Shown here in pieces: positions 41,608-50,896 of a stretch of DNA of 64,000 nucleotides. The notes under the pieces were generated by a model, which did no database searches, had not been told where the DNA came from, and worked only from the letters and a program-made list of their open reading frames with translations. The translations under genes and the position numbers were made by a program. This DNA is from Saprospirales bacterium (GTDB lineage: Bacteria; Bacteroidota; Bacteroidia; Chitinophagales; Saprospiraceae), in the NCBI GenBank assembly GCA_016719895.1, contig JADJYG010000006.1:124001-188000 (forward strand). Direction: 5' to 3'. Positions within the stretch are counted from its first letter, which is position 1. Each line of letters begins with the position of its first letter.

Positions 41608-42921
41608 ATGAATCAAACACCGACCCGCAACCCCTACCTGATCCCGTTCGCGCTGGTATGCAGCTTGTTTTTTTTATGGGGGATCGCCAACAGCCTGAAT
41701 GGTTCGCTGATCCGGCATTTTCAATTTGCCCTTGATCTGAACCGTTTTCAAGCCGGGCTGGTAGATTCGGCTTTTTATCTCGGCTATTTTGTGTTTGCGA
41801 TTCCCGCAGGCATATTTATGCGCAAATTCGGATATAAGCGCGGTATCCTGGCCGGGCTGTTGCTGTATGCAGGAGGGGCTTTATTGTTTTATCCGGCGGC
41901 CGATATCCGGATTTATGCGTTTTTTCTTTTTGCTTTATTCACGATTGCCTCGGGTTTAGCCTTTCTGGAAACGGCGGCTAATTTGTATGTTACGGTATTG
42001 GGAGACGAGAAGGAGGCCGAATGGCGGATCAATTTTGCGCAGTCGTTCAACGGGATCAGTATTATTTTGGGGCCGGTGATCGGCAGTTTGTTTATATTTT
42101 CCAAAAAAGAATATACCGCTGATGTGTTGGGCGGTATGGCGCCGGAGCAGATTGACGCTGCCCGCATACAGGAGGCACTTTCCGTACAAGGGCCATACCT
42201 GGTAGTGGCCGGGGTGGTGCTGTTGGTGGCCTTATTATTTTGGTTGACCAAAATGCCGGAAGTAGGCCGCGAGGAGGAATTGGCCGAAGGCAGGGTCAGC
42301 ATTTTGGCCCCCCTGCGCAAATACCGCCATTTGGTGCTGGGCGTGATCGCGCAGTTTGCAAATGTGGGCGCTCAGGCAACACTTTGGGGCTATTTTGTCG
42401 ATTTCAAAATTGATTTCGCCAAAAACGAACACGTCGGATTTGTCAATACCCTATACCGGGTTACGGAAGGCATGACGCCCGACCAAATCGCCGGTTTTCA
42501 CGCTTCCTTTGCTTTAGTACTTTTCATGCTGGGGCGCTTTCTGGGCACTTATCTGATGAGCCGTATGGAGCCGCGCAAAGTACTCGCCTATTATTGCATG
42601 GCAGCGGTTGGATTAGTCGCCCTGGCGTTTTTAACCGGCGGCCTGCCCGGCATCATTTGTATCATGCTGACCTATTTTTGCCAAAGCATCATGTTCCCTA
42701 CCATATTTGCGCTGGCTACCAAGGGTATGCCGCCGGCCGAGCAAAAGCTGGCTTCTTCCCTGGTGATCATGGCAATCGTGGGTGGTGCGGTGATGCCGCC
42801 TGTTGCCGGCTTGCTCTCGGGCGCCGGCGGCATGGAGATGGCTTTGCTGGTGCCGTTCGTTTGTTTCTCATACGTCGTTTTTTATGTTTTGCGGGGCTAC
42901 CGGATCGAAGTCGAACGGTAG
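41608..42921 (+). CDS. FHS-family (FucP-like) sugar:proton symporter
   Basis: 437 residues with about 12 hydrophobic segments, member of the major facilitator superfamily. The start MNQTPTRNPYLIPFALVCSL is followed by FFLWGIANSLNGSLIRHFQ, characteristic of the fucose/glucose/galactose (FHS) transporters, and LETAANLYVTVLG in helix 4-5 carries the Glu-Asn pair seen in this family. FucP, GluP and NagP types cannot be separated with confidence. The start at 41608 fits the family; the frame is open to 41536. It may be expressed with tdh (110 bases upstream), but the pathway does not link them. A 13-bp hairpin follows at 42974. Confidence 0.88.
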   Translation: MNQTPTRNPYLIPFALVCSLFFLWGIANSLNGSLIRHFQFALDLNRFQAGLVDSAFYLGYFVFAIPAGIFMRKFGYKRGILAGLLLYAGGALLFYPAADIRIYAFFLFALFTIASGLAFLETAANLYVTVLGDEKEAEWRINFAQSFNGISIILGPVIGSLFIFSKKEYTADVLGGMAPEQIDAARIQEALSVQGPYLVVAGVVLLVALLFWLTKMPEVGREEELAEGRVSILAPLRKYRHLVLGVIAQFANVGAQATLWGYFVDFKIDFAKNEHVGFVNTLYRVTEGMTPDQIAGFHASFALVLFMLGRFLGTYLMSRMEPRKVLAYYCMAAVGLVALAFLTGGLPGIICIMLTYFCQSIMFPTIFALATKGMPPAEQKLASSLVIMAIVGGAVMPPVAGLLSGAGGMEMALLVPFVCFSYVVFYVLRGYRIEVER

Positions 42922-42973
42922 TTTACTTGCCTTTATGGCCCTGAAAGGAGTAACTTGCTCTGCTTTAAACAAT

Positions 42974-43005
42974 CGCAAGCCTGCCCAACCCCGGGCAGGC
43001 TTGCG
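42974..43005 (+). terminator. hairpin between the sugar permease and amidase genes
   Basis: Perfect 13-bp stem CGCAAGCCTGCCC / GGGCAGGCTTGCG with a 6-base loop, 52 bases after the permease stop and 15 bases before the amidase ATG. No T-tract follows, so it may be an attenuating or mRNA-stabilising hairpin instead of a classical terminator. Confidence 0.5.
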
Positions 43006-43020
43006 GCATGCCCTCCTCCT

Positions 43021-44763
43021 ATGCTGAAGAAACTTATTTACCTGTCGTTGGTACTGGCCTGCGTATCGGCAGGTCTTGCGGCCCAAATTCCTGGCCGTGC
43101 CGTGTTAAAAACTACTTTAATTGGTGCGGAACACACCACACCGGTCCTGACCGTTCCGCTTTTAGCGCCGAACCATTTTGTTGCGCTTACCCTGCGTTGT
43201 TCCGGTGTTTCGATGGCCGGAAACGTGGAGGTTCGGAGCGCGGCCGATGACAGCCATTGGACCGGCTGGCAGGCCTTATCGGATGATGCGCATGCGGTGC
43301 AAAAAGGTGGAGTACGGCAATTCGAAATGCTTTTTTTGCCAGTTACGACCCGCCTGATACAAGTGCGTGTCGTTGGTGTGAAAGCGCCGGTGACGCAAAC
43401 CGAGCTGTTTTTTTATTCACCGGAAAAATTACTTGCGGCCGATCCGCAGCCAATAGCGGCGCCCCGGGGGGGGGCTGCGTGCCCATGCCCCATGCCGGCT
43501 TTTGTAAGCCGCGCGGGTTGGGGTGGCCCGCCGGCTCAGCAACCGGGTTGTACCCCTAATTATACAGCGGTCAGCCACCTCATTGTTCATCATCAGGCGG
43601 GTGTGGCCAACCCGCCGTTTGCCGCAGTGGTCGGGGCCATTTGGCAACAGCATGTGTACACCAATAGTTGGTGTGATATTGGATACAATTGGCTTATAGC
43701 GCCCGATGGTACCATATATGAAGGGCGGGCAGGCGGCAACAATGTGGTCGGCGCCCATTTCTGCGGGCAGAATGCCAATACGATGGGAGTTTGTTTTCTC
43801 GGTAATTTCCAGAATGAACAACCCACAGCGGCGGCGTTATCGAGCTTGTCGAGGCTGTTAGCCTGGAAATGCTGCGACAGCGGTATCAACCCGACTGCTA
43901 CGGCTTTCCACGCCGGCTCGGGGTTGACGCTCCAAAACATCAGCGGCCATCGCAATGGGTGCTCTACGCTGTGCCCGGGCGACAATTTGTATGCCCGGCT
44001 TCCAGGTGTGCGGACGATGACGGACACTTTATACAGTGATCCGACGGGCTGCGACGGCCTATGGCCGCCGGGGAATGACGACTGCACGGATGCTTTCACG
44101 TTATTCAGCGGCAATAGCTGCCAGGCTTTTGCCGGTACCACGGATGGCGCCACGGCCTCGGGCTTGCCGATCCCGACTTGCAGCGGATTTACGAGCGGAA
44201 CTGCCCTGGATGTTTGGTATCGTTTTGGCGCCTTGGAAGACCATCATCACGTCACGGTGGCGCCTACCGGCAACCTGCCGGGCGCCTTGGACCCGGTTAT
44301 TGCGGTGTACGATGGTAGTTGCGATGCCTTGCAACTCCTGGCTTGTGTGGATGCGCCGGGCGGGGCTGGTGTGGCCACTACACTCGACTTGCCGGGCCTT
44401 GTTCCCGGTCATGTTTATTACATCCGGGTATATGATTACGGCGATGCGCCGGCTACAGATGGGCGGTTTGATATTTGTGTGACGCATGGTCCGGCTGTTT
44501 CGACGCGGGAAAACGGTCCGGATGCACCGGTATTTCTTTTCCCGAATCCGGCGACGGGTTGGGTGAGGGTCCGTCTTTTACCACAGGTCCTGGACGACGC
44601 AATACTGCGCGTTTTCGATGCTGCGGGGCGCCTTGTATTGGCGCAGGAAATTAAAAAAACGGTTACTGAACTGGATTTGAGCGGGAAGGCGGAGGGGATG
44701 TATCTGTTTGTTGTACAATCAGCTTCCGGGCAGTTTAGCCGGCGTTTAATACTCCGGCATTAG
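43021..44763 (+). CDS. secreted PGRP-type N-acetylmuramoyl-L-alanine amidase with T9SS sorting domain
   Basis: 580 residues. Signal peptide MLKKLIYLSLVLACVSAGLA; the start at 43021 is chosen for it. An N-terminal beta domain (25-135) is followed by an amidase_2/PGRP domain (about 160-335) with the zinc ligands visible: His190 in HLIVHHQAG, His310 in ISGHRNG and Cys318 in LCPGDN, plus Tyr222 in IGYNW. Then a beta-sandwich domain (about 345-490, WYRFGALEDHHHVTV) resembling bacterial pre-peptidase C-terminal-type folds, and a Por_Secre_tail (VFLFPNPATGWVRV, RVFDAAGRLVL). It should cut the peptide from peptidoglycan outside the cell, so targets may include other bacteria. Only two bases separate its end from the convergent aminopeptidase gene. 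Confidence 0.92.
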   Translation: MLKKLIYLSLVLACVSAGLAAQIPGRAVLKTTLIGAEHTTPVLTVPLLAPNHFVALTLRCSGVSMAGNVEVRSAADDSHWTGWQALSDDAHAVQKGGVRQFEMLFLPVTTRLIQVRVVGVKAPVTQTELFFYSPEKLLAADPQPIAAPRGGAACPCPMPAFVSRAGWGGPPAQQPGCTPNYTAVSHLIVHHQAGVANPPFAAVVGAIWQQHVYTNSWCDIGYNWLIAPDGTIYEGRAGGNNVVGAHFCGQNANTMGVCFLGNFQNEQPTAAALSSLSRLLAWKCCDSGINPTATAFHAGSGLTLQNISGHRNGCSTLCPGDNLYARLPGVRTMTDTLYSDPTGCDGLWPPGNDDCTDAFTLFSGNSCQAFAGTTDGATASGLPIPTCSGFTSGTALDVWYRFGALEDHHHVTVAPTGNLPGALDPVIAVYDGSCDALQLLACVDAPGGAGVATTLDLPGLVPGHVYYIRVYDYGDAPATDGRFDICVTHGPAVSTRENGPDAPVFLFPNPATGWVRVRLLPQVLDDAILRVFDAAGRLVLAQEIKKTVTELDLSGKAEGMYLFVVQSASGQFSRRLILRH

Positions 44764-44765
44764 AT

Positions 44766-45869
44766 CTAAATCAGGAATTTGCCATTTTTGTAAATTAATG
44801 CGCCATCGGCCCAAACCTCGCCGCCATTTGTCATATCGGTGATCATGTCCCAGTGGACGGTAGATTCGTTTTTACCACCGGTTTGGAGGTAGCTCTGGCC
44901 GATGGCCATGTGTATAGTACCGCCGATTTTTTCATCGAACAAGATGTTTTTTGTCATTTTGGTAATGTTGTAGTTCGTCCCGATAGCCGCTTCGCCAAAC
45001 CGCCGGGTACCGGGCACCTGAAAAATCCGGTCCAGGAACTCCTGGCCCATGCGGGCTTCCCACCGGTCGATATAACCGTCTTTCACCCAAAGGGTAACCC
45101 CTTGCACCTCATTGCCATGATAGATACAGGGGTAGGAAAAATGAACGGTTCCGTTCACGCTGTCTTCCACCGGGCTGGTGTAGACTTCCCCGGAAGGCAT
45201 ATTGGTTTGTCCGTCGGAATTCATCCATGTCCGTTCTTTGGTACTAAATTGGATGTCGGTCCCTTCGGCAACGTAGCGAACTGCGGTGCAAGCGTTGAGA
45301 TGGTCGACGATACTTTGTTGCCGGTTGCGCACATTGATCCAGGCTTGTGTGGGGTCGTCTTCGAAAAGGTTGCAGGCGCCGAATACAAATTGCTCGTACT
45401 CGCTCAAACTCATGCCGGCTTCCTGGGCAGCGGCGTCGGTAGGAAACTGGCAGAGGTTGCGGCGCAGCCGGCGGTCGGCGGTGCGTTCGAAATACGCTTT
45501 GTTTACGGGCTTTATAGCCTCCTGCCGGATGCCAGCGCGGTCGGCGGGGGCATTTTGCATTTCACGCAAGTTGAAGGGCGCCCGGATAGCCAGGTAACAG
45601 TCAAAGGTTTCCATGGCCAGTAGTTGAAGCGGAGGCAGCGTTCGGAGCGCATCATGGGAAGCGTGCTCCAGGAAAATTCGTTCGCGTTCGCGAAACGAAA
45701 GGTCGCATTCGACAAGTGCTGCTCCAGCTGCCAATGCTTCGCGGTACACTTCGCACACCAGCGGTTCAGCCAGCGTCGTCGTGCTGATAAATACCTTGTC
45801 CCCGGGCGTGACACGGAGGCAATAATGCGTGAGCAGGGTGGCGTATTTTTGAAGGAAGGAAGGAGGCAT
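44766..45869 (-). CDS. M29-family aminopeptidase
   Basis: 367 residues, cytosolic (no signal). It matches the thermophilic metalloprotease M29 family: N-terminal YATLLTHYCLRVTPGDKVFI, NVRNRQQSIVDHLN in the middle, GTDIQFSTKERTWMNSDGQ with PSGEVYTSPVEDSVNG (metal-binding Glu region), and the C-terminal AIGQSYLQTGGKNESTVHWD with DMITDMTNGGEVWADG (metal-binding His and Asp). It releases N-terminal amino acids from peptides using cobalt or zinc. Convergent with the amidase gene at a 2-base gap. First ATG used. Confidence 0.92.
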   Translation of the reverse strand: MPPSFLQKYATLLTHYCLRVTPGDKVFISTTTLAEPLVCEVYREALAAGAALVECDLSFRERERIFLEHASHDALRTLPPLQLLAMETFDCYLAIRAPFNLREMQNAPADRAGIRQEAIKPVNKAYFERTADRRLRRNLCQFPTDAAAQEAGMSLSEYEQFVFGACNLFEDDPTQAWINVRNRQQSIVDHLNACTAVRYVAEGTDIQFSTKERTWMNSDGQTNMPSGEVYTSPVEDSVNGTVHFSYPCIYHGNEVQGVTLWVKDGYIDRWEARMGQEFLDRIFQVPGTRRFGEAAIGTNYNITKMTKNILFDEKIGGTIHMAIGQSYLQTGGKNESTVHWDMITDMTNGGEVWADGALIYKNGKFLI

Positions 45870-45933
45870 AGGTGTGATTTTTGGGTGAAAATAGGCAGAT
45901 TGAAATAAGCCACTCTTCCGAAAGGCGATAAAT

Positions 45934-46893
45934 TTATTCGCCAGTGCCGCCTTTCAACTCTTCTTGCAGCTTGTCGACCAAGGTCGAAGGCACTTCCAGC
46001 AAATCAATAATTTGTTCGCTGGAAAACCCTTTCTGAAGGAGTTTTTTTATCATTTCCGTCTGGCTCTCCGCCCAACCTTCCTTCAGTCCTTCGGCACGTC
46101 CTTCGGCACGTCCTTCGGCACGTCCTTCGGCACGTCCTACCTTTTTATAATGTTTGCGGGCTTGTTGCTCGACCAATTCAAGAATTCCCATTTTTTCACG
46201 GTTTGGTTGAATAATTATTTCAAATTGATCATATAGTTCTTCGCGGTCAAATTTCGTATAAAACTTAATGAATTCCAACAGCCTCCGTATTCGTTCGCGC
46301 GGCATCTTATATTCCAGCAGGCGCTTAACTAACTGAAGTTTGAAAACCAGCCGCTGTTCATCGTTCCCGCTGTTTTGCCGAATCCCATACCATGCAGCAG
46401 CCAAGGCTAGCGCGAACGGATTGGCAGAGGCTTCGAGCTGGCGAATGTCCAGGTCCATAACCTTGCAAATACCGAACCGGTATTCCAGGCTGGTACCCAT
46501 GAACTCGTACCGGTAATGCTCCGGCCTGAATTGTCGGTTGTCATCTGCCAAAATTGCCAAGGCTGTAATATCCCGGCGGTATAGGTCCCAAATTCGGTAC
46601 TGATAAATATACATGCGCTCGGCAAAATCCGGATCCGGATAGGATTGGGCCTCTATGTGAAGTAAAAACCAGCTATCTGTCCCGTTTTTGAGGGAGACTT
46701 TTACCAGTTTATCCACGAACCGCCTTTTAGAGCGGGACTCGGGGTAAATTTTCTGCAACTCTTGGTCTAAAAACTCAAAAGGGCGTTGAAAGTCGATCTG
46801 ATCAATATAGGGTTGGTAAAACCAACGTAGAAAATCGTCAAACAAGTCTTCGAGGATTGCTTTCCAGAGTTGATCACGAGTGATTTGGTACAT
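45934..46893 (-). CDS. Rpn-like PD-(D/E)XK nuclease-family protein
   Basis: 319 residues. The N-terminal half carries a PD-(D/E)XK-type signature: Asp61 in RRFVDKLVKV and Glu81-x-Gln83 in LLHIEAQ, as in the Rpn/transposase_31-like family, some members of which promote RecA-independent recombination. The C-terminal part has an AEGR repeat (GRAEG x4, then LKEGWAE) and a short helical tail (IKKLLQKGFSSEQIIDLLE) typical of the family. The start at 46893 is preferred; the frame is open to 46965. A plausible promoter on the minus strand (TTTG, 19 bases, CATTTTTG) lies at about 46930-46965. It is divergent from pcrA. Often mobile and laterally spread, but no IS ends are visible here. Confidence 0.8.
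   Translation of the reverse strand: MYQITRDQLWKAILEDLFDDFLRWFYQPYIDQIDFQRPFEFLDQELQKIYPESRSKRRFVDKLVKVSLKNGTDSWFLLHIEAQSYPDPDFAERMYIYQYRIWDLYRRDITALAILADDNRQFRPEHYRYEFMGTSLEYRFGICKVMDLDIRQLEASANPFALALAAAWYGIRQNSGNDEQRLVFKLQLVKRLLEYKMPRERIRRLLEFIKFYTKFDREELYDQFEIIIQPNREKMGILELVEQQARKHYKKVGRAEGRAEGRAEGRAEGLKEGWAESQTEMIKKLLQKGFSSEQIIDLLEVPSTLVDKLQEELKGGTGE
46087..46134. repeat. four perfect 12-bp tandem repeats
   Basis: tccttcggcacg repeated four times, encoding the AEGR-type repeat of the Rpn-like protein on the minus strand. Copy number could vary by slippage in steps of four residues without changing frame. Confidence 0.9.
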
Positions 46894-47004
46894 TTGAATA
46901 CAGGATAGGCATAGTGACTCTGGCTGTTTTAAAAACAAAAATGAGTTTTTTAAATTTAAAAACAAAACATTTTATTTAAAAAATTCAATCCCACTCAATC
47001 TTGT

Positions 47005-47012
47005 TATTTTTG
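47005..47012 (+). promoter_or_regulatory. candidate -7 element of pcrA
   Basis: TATTTTTG matches TAnnTTTG about 48 bases before the ATG at 47061. The upstream -33 region is A/T-rich without a clear TTTG. Confidence 0.3.
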
Positions 47013-47060
47013 CCATTGGATTGGAACAACAGCAATATTTCCGCATTGACCGCATTCTAC

Positions 47061-49352
47061 ATGGCGCATTATCTTGATGAACTCAACAATGTACAACGGG
47101 CAGCCGTGACGACCACGGAAGGGCCGGTATTGGTGATTGCGGGTCCGGGCTCCGGGAAAACCCGGGTGCTCACCTACCGGATTGCGCACCTGCTGGAAAG
47201 CGGCGTGCCGCCCTGGCAGATTTTGGCCCTCACGTTCACCAATAAGGCTGCGCGTGAAATGAAGGAGCGTATCGAACACGTGGTGGGCCCCAATGCCCAA
47301 CAAGTTTGGGCGGGCACTTTTCACGCCGTTTTTGCCCGGATATTGCGCTCCGAGGCCTCCAGGATCGGCTTCCCTTCCAACTTCTCCATCTACGACACCG
47401 ACGATACCACGAGTTTGCTGCGAGCCATCATCAAGGAGATGAACCTCGACCCGCAGGCATACAGCGCCGGCGCCATACGGTCGCGCATATCGCTGGCCAA
47501 GAGCAACCTGGTTACGCCAAAGGCCTACCGCGACAACGCCGACATGATGCAACAGGACCGGCAAGCCAAACGACCGTATATCGCCGATATCTATGAAAAA
47601 TATACTGCCCGCTGCCAGCGCTCCGGCGCTATGGATTTTGACGACCTGCTGCTCCAGTTATACCGGCTTTTTCGCGATCATGCCGATATAGCAGCCAAAT
47701 ACCAGCAGAAATTCAGGTACATCCATGTGGATGAATTCCAGGATACCAATTTTTTACAATATGCCATTCTGCGCCGACTCGTCAAATATCCCGGCAGCCC
47801 GGAAAACATATTTATCGTGGGCGACGATGCGCAAAGTATTTACGCATTCCGCGGGGCAACCATCGATAATATCCTGGATTTTGAAAAAGACTACCCCACG
47901 CTACAAACGTTCAAACTGGAGCAAAACTATCGCAGTACACACCATATCGTCTCGGCTGCCAATGAGGTCATTGCCTTCAACCGGCGCCAGCTGAACAAAA
48001 CGATCTGGACGGATCGGGAAGACCGGCACAAAATTAAGCTGGTAAAGTGCGTCACCGACGATGAAGAAGGCCGCAGGGTCGCCGATCTGATCCTGGAACA
48101 AAAACACCGGTATCACCTGCTCAATGCTGAAATCGCCATCTTATACCGCACCAATGCCCAAAGCCGGAAGTTTGAAGAACACCTGCGCCGGCTCAACCTT
48201 CCGTATCGCGTGTTTGGCGGCCTGTCGTTCTATCAACGAAAAGAGGTGAAGGACCTGGTGGCATACCTGCGTATGGCTGTCAACCCCAACGATGAGGAGG
48301 CCTTGCGCCGGGTGATCAACTATCCGGCCCGCGGTATCAGCCCGGCTACGGTGGATAAAATCAGTGCCTATGCCGGCGAACGCAACATGACCATGTGGGA
48401 CGCCATGCTGTTTATCGATGTTCCCGACCGGGCTCGAAAATCCCTGGCCATCTTCCGGAATATGGTGGAAAGCTGGCAGGGGCGCGTATCCACCGATACG
48501 GCCTACCGGCTCGCTTCCGATATCCTGCGCCGTTCCGGCCTGCTCGACGCGCTGAAAAGCGATACGAGCCCCGAAGGTATTGGCCGGCTGGAAAACGTGA
48601 ATGCGGTGCTCGACGCCATCAGCGAATTTACCGATACAAATAACACCCTTTTCGAGGCGAATGGCCCGGATGCGCTCAACGATGCGCCATCGCTTGCCGC
48701 CTACCTGCAAACGATTAGCTTGCTTACCGATGCCGACGAAGCCGCCGGTGAGCGCGATTATATCACACTCATGAGCACGCACTCGGCAAAGGGACTGGAG
48801 TATCGCAGTGTATTTGTAACCGGCCTGGAAGAAAACCTGTTCCCGTCGTTTATGGCCCTGGAAGAGCCCAACGGCCTGGATGAAGAGCGCCGGCTGTTTT
48901 ACGTAGCCATTACGCGCGCCAAGGAATTGCTTACCATCAGCTACGCCCAAAACCGCTATCGTTACGGCCAAATCCGCTCCAGCGAACCGTCGCGTTTTCT
49001 GGAAGAAATTGATACCCGGCATTTCGAATTGCTCGGGGGCATTGGCGCTTCCCGGCCGCCAGCGCCGCAAACGGTCGCCAACCCGCGGGCCAGCGTGTCG
49101 GGGTATTTTTCCAAACCCAGGATGCGGCAAACTGCCCCTGCCGGGCCGCAAGCGGGTAGCGCAAACTTCACGGCCTCTCCTTCCGAAGCCATCGTGCCCG
49201 GCGCCACAGTACTGCATTTGAAATTTGGCGAGGGCAAAGTCAAAAGTGTGGAAGGCCCGCAGGGAAATAAAGTAGCCACGATACAATTCAAAGACGACGA
49301 GTTGCCGGATCGCCGCATCGTTTTACGGTTTGCCAAATTGCAGGTGCTGTGA
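47061..49352 (+). CDS. pcrA: ATP-dependent DNA helicase, PcrA/UvrD family
   Basis: 763-residue superfamily 1 3'-5' helicase for repair and removal of recombination intermediates. It has the Q motif LNNVQRAAV (8-16), Walker A AGPGSGKT (27-34), motif Ia LTFTNKAAREM, Walker B VDEFQDTN, motif III GDDAQSIYAFRGA, motif IV LEQNYRST, motif V HSAKGLEY and motif VI VAITRAKELL. The C-terminal ATVLHLKFGEGKVKSVEG is the Tudor-like RNA-polymerase-interacting end seen in PcrA. The start at 47061 (MAHYLDELN) fits the family; the frame is open to 47001. Divergent from the Rpn-like gene. Confidence 0.95.
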   Translation: MAHYLDELNNVQRAAVTTTEGPVLVIAGPGSGKTRVLTYRIAHLLESGVPPWQILALTFTNKAAREMKERIEHVVGPNAQQVWAGTFHAVFARILRSEASRIGFPSNFSIYDTDDTTSLLRAIIKEMNLDPQAYSAGAIRSRISLAKSNLVTPKAYRDNADMMQQDRQAKRPYIADIYEKYTARCQRSGAMDFDDLLLQLYRLFRDHADIAAKYQQKFRYIHVDEFQDTNFLQYAILRRLVKYPGSPENIFIVGDDAQSIYAFRGATIDNILDFEKDYPTLQTFKLEQNYRSTHHIVSAANEVIAFNRRQLNKTIWTDREDRHKIKLVKCVTDDEEGRRVADLILEQKHRYHLLNAEIAILYRTNAQSRKFEEHLRRLNLPYRVFGGLSFYQRKEVKDLVAYLRMAVNPNDEEALRRVINYPARGISPATVDKISAYAGERNMTMWDAMLFIDVPDRARKSLAIFRNMVESWQGRVSTDTAYRLASDILRRSGLLDALKSDTSPEGIGRLENVNAVLDAISEFTDTNNTLFEANGPDALNDAPSLAAYLQTISLLTDADEAAGERDYITLMSTHSAKGLEYRSVFVTGLEENLFPSFMALEEPNGLDEERRLFYVAITRAKELLTISYAQNRYRYGQIRSSEPSRFLEEIDTRHFELLGGIGASRPPAPQTVANPRASVSGYFSKPRMRQTAPAGPQAGSANFTASPSEAIVPGATVLHLKFGEGKVKSVEGPQGNKVATIQFKDDELPDRRIVLRFAKLQVL

Positions 49353-49385
49353 ACCAACAACGGTCATTCGGGCAATCTGCCGTGC

Positions 49386-50789
49386 TTAATGTTTTAACAA
49401 CGCGCCCATTTCCCAATCCTTTCCCTTGCGCTTAACCAGCAGCACATATCCGCCCTTCGGCAAGTGTGTTGTTGCCAGGCGGTCGCCGCGTATTTTGGTT
49501 TGCATCCAAACCTGGCCATTGGCGCCTACAATTTTGATTTGCACCCGTTCTTTCGGTTTTATGTCCGCAATGCGCACAAAGGCGCCTGACGAATCGGACT
49601 CCACTGGCAAGTCGAAGCCGACCGACCGGGATTTGCCCGGTTTTGAAACGGCGCCGGCAAACATCCAACGGTATGCCGCCGGAAACTCGCGCCGCCAAAA
49701 CCATTCCGAATGCTGCCCGTCGGGCGGTACCGTCAGGTTAATGTCCTGCGGCATATAGCCGGCCGAAAGCATGGCGTTGCCAACTTTAATGATATCTGTT
49801 TCGACATAATCAGGTTCGTTGCCACCGGCAAGGAAATACACTTTGCCCGGTTGGCGTTTCGGGTGTGATCGTACATGATCGGCTACGGCGTTTTCAACAA
49901 ACCAAAAGGCGGGGGAAAACACGCCGGCTCTACAAAAAACCTCCGGCCGTTCGGTGATGGCGTACATCGAGATCAACCCACCCATACTGCTGCCGGCAAT
50001 ACCCGTCGTTTCGCAACCCGGTAGGGTGCGGTAGACCGAATCGACGTAGGGTTTTAGTGTTTTGACAACAAAATCGAGGTATTGGGCGCCTTCGCCGCCG
50101 CCGTATTCCGGGTTTTTCCAGGGCGAGTATTCATCCTGGCGCTTGGCGCCACCATGGTCGATGCCGATGACAATACAACCGTAATCGCCCTGGTTGAACA
50201 GGTTGTTCAGCGCTTCATCCAGCTGCCATTCGCCGAAGCTACTGCTTTCATTGTCGAACAGGTTTTGCCCGTCGTGCATGTACAACACCGGATATCGCTT
50301 TTTTGCAGTGGCATAGTCCGGCGGCAAATAGACCCACACGCGGCGTTTTCGGCCGAGCTGCGGGATGTAGAAATCATCGTCGAGTTCAAAAACATTGGGC
50401 GCAGCGGTGCCGCCGCCGCCGGCGTCGCGGTCTTGCCAGCCGGCAATGTCCAGCCGAATGGTTTGCGGCTTGCCATCGTAGCGGAGGATTCGGTTGGGGA
50501 TATACTTGCCGGAGGCATTACCTTCCACCGTGCTCCAATTGCCCCGGGTAAATTTATATTCCAACATACCCGGTGAAGGGTTCAGAACGAGCTGGTATTG
50601 ACCTGTCCCGCCGCTTGATTGCAGGATGTAGTTGGCATCGGCGGGATTCCAGTTGTTAAAATTGCCGGCGATATAAATCTTATCCGGCGCTGGGGTATTA
50701 GCGGGGATCGACGCGACCTGAATGATGAGTTGGGCGCTTAGAAGGAACGGGTAAAGCGGCGCGAAGAGTAATGGAATGCGTTTATTCAT
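49386..50789 (-). CDS. secreted esterase with starch-binding-like N-terminal domain
   Basis: 467 residues with a signal peptide (MNKRIPLLFAPLYPFLLSA). Residues 20-115 form a CBM20/CBM48-like beta domain (IYIAGNFNNWNPAD, YKFTRGNWSTVEG). Residues 130-385 are an esterase D-type alpha/beta hydrolase: VWVYLPPDYATAKKRYPVLY, LYMHDGQNLFD, the nucleophile Ser in AGSSMGGL, and the catalytic His in DGQHSEWFW. The last 80 residues (VQIKIVGANGQVWMQTK, HLPKGGYVLLVKRKG) look like a divergent Por_Secre_tail, so T9SS export is likely. Related enzymes hydrolyse feruloyl/acetyl esters or siderophores; the substrate is unknown. It is the last of three minus-strand genes. Confidence 0.87.
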   Translation of the reverse strand: MNKRIPLLFAPLYPFLLSAQLIIQVASIPANTPAPDKIYIAGNFNNWNPADANYILQSSGGTGQYQLVLNPSPGMLEYKFTRGNWSTVEGNASGKYIPNRILRYDGKPQTIRLDIAGWQDRDAGGGGTAAPNVFELDDDFYIPQLGRKRRVWVYLPPDYATAKKRYPVLYMHDGQNLFDNESSSFGEWQLDEALNNLFNQGDYGCIVIGIDHGGAKRQDEYSPWKNPEYGGGEGAQYLDFVVKTLKPYVDSVYRTLPGCETTGIAGSSMGGLISMYAITERPEVFCRAGVFSPAFWFVENAVADHVRSHPKRQPGKVYFLAGGNEPDYVETDIIKVGNAMLSAGYMPQDINLTVPPDGQHSEWFWRREFPAAYRWMFAGAVSKPGKSRSVGFDLPVESDSSGAFVRIADIKPKERVQIKIVGANGQVWMQTKIRGDRLATTHLPKGGYVLLVKRKGKDWEMGALLKH

Positions 50790-50896
50790 AGTGTGTTATT
50801 GCGCTTTATCTGAGTGCAAAACAAAACGCACAGCCCCGAGAAGCTGTGCAGTTTGTGTCATTGGCGGATTGCAGGCAAGTACATATATATGCCGCT

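Noticed and set aside
44853..45623. 256-codon plus-strand frame opposite the M29 aminopeptidase
   Set aside because: Shadow of a well-supported gene; no start signal or family similarity.
48141..49286. 381-codon minus-strand frame opposite pcrA
   Set aside because: The helicase motifs on the plus strand are complete, so the minus frame is a shadow.
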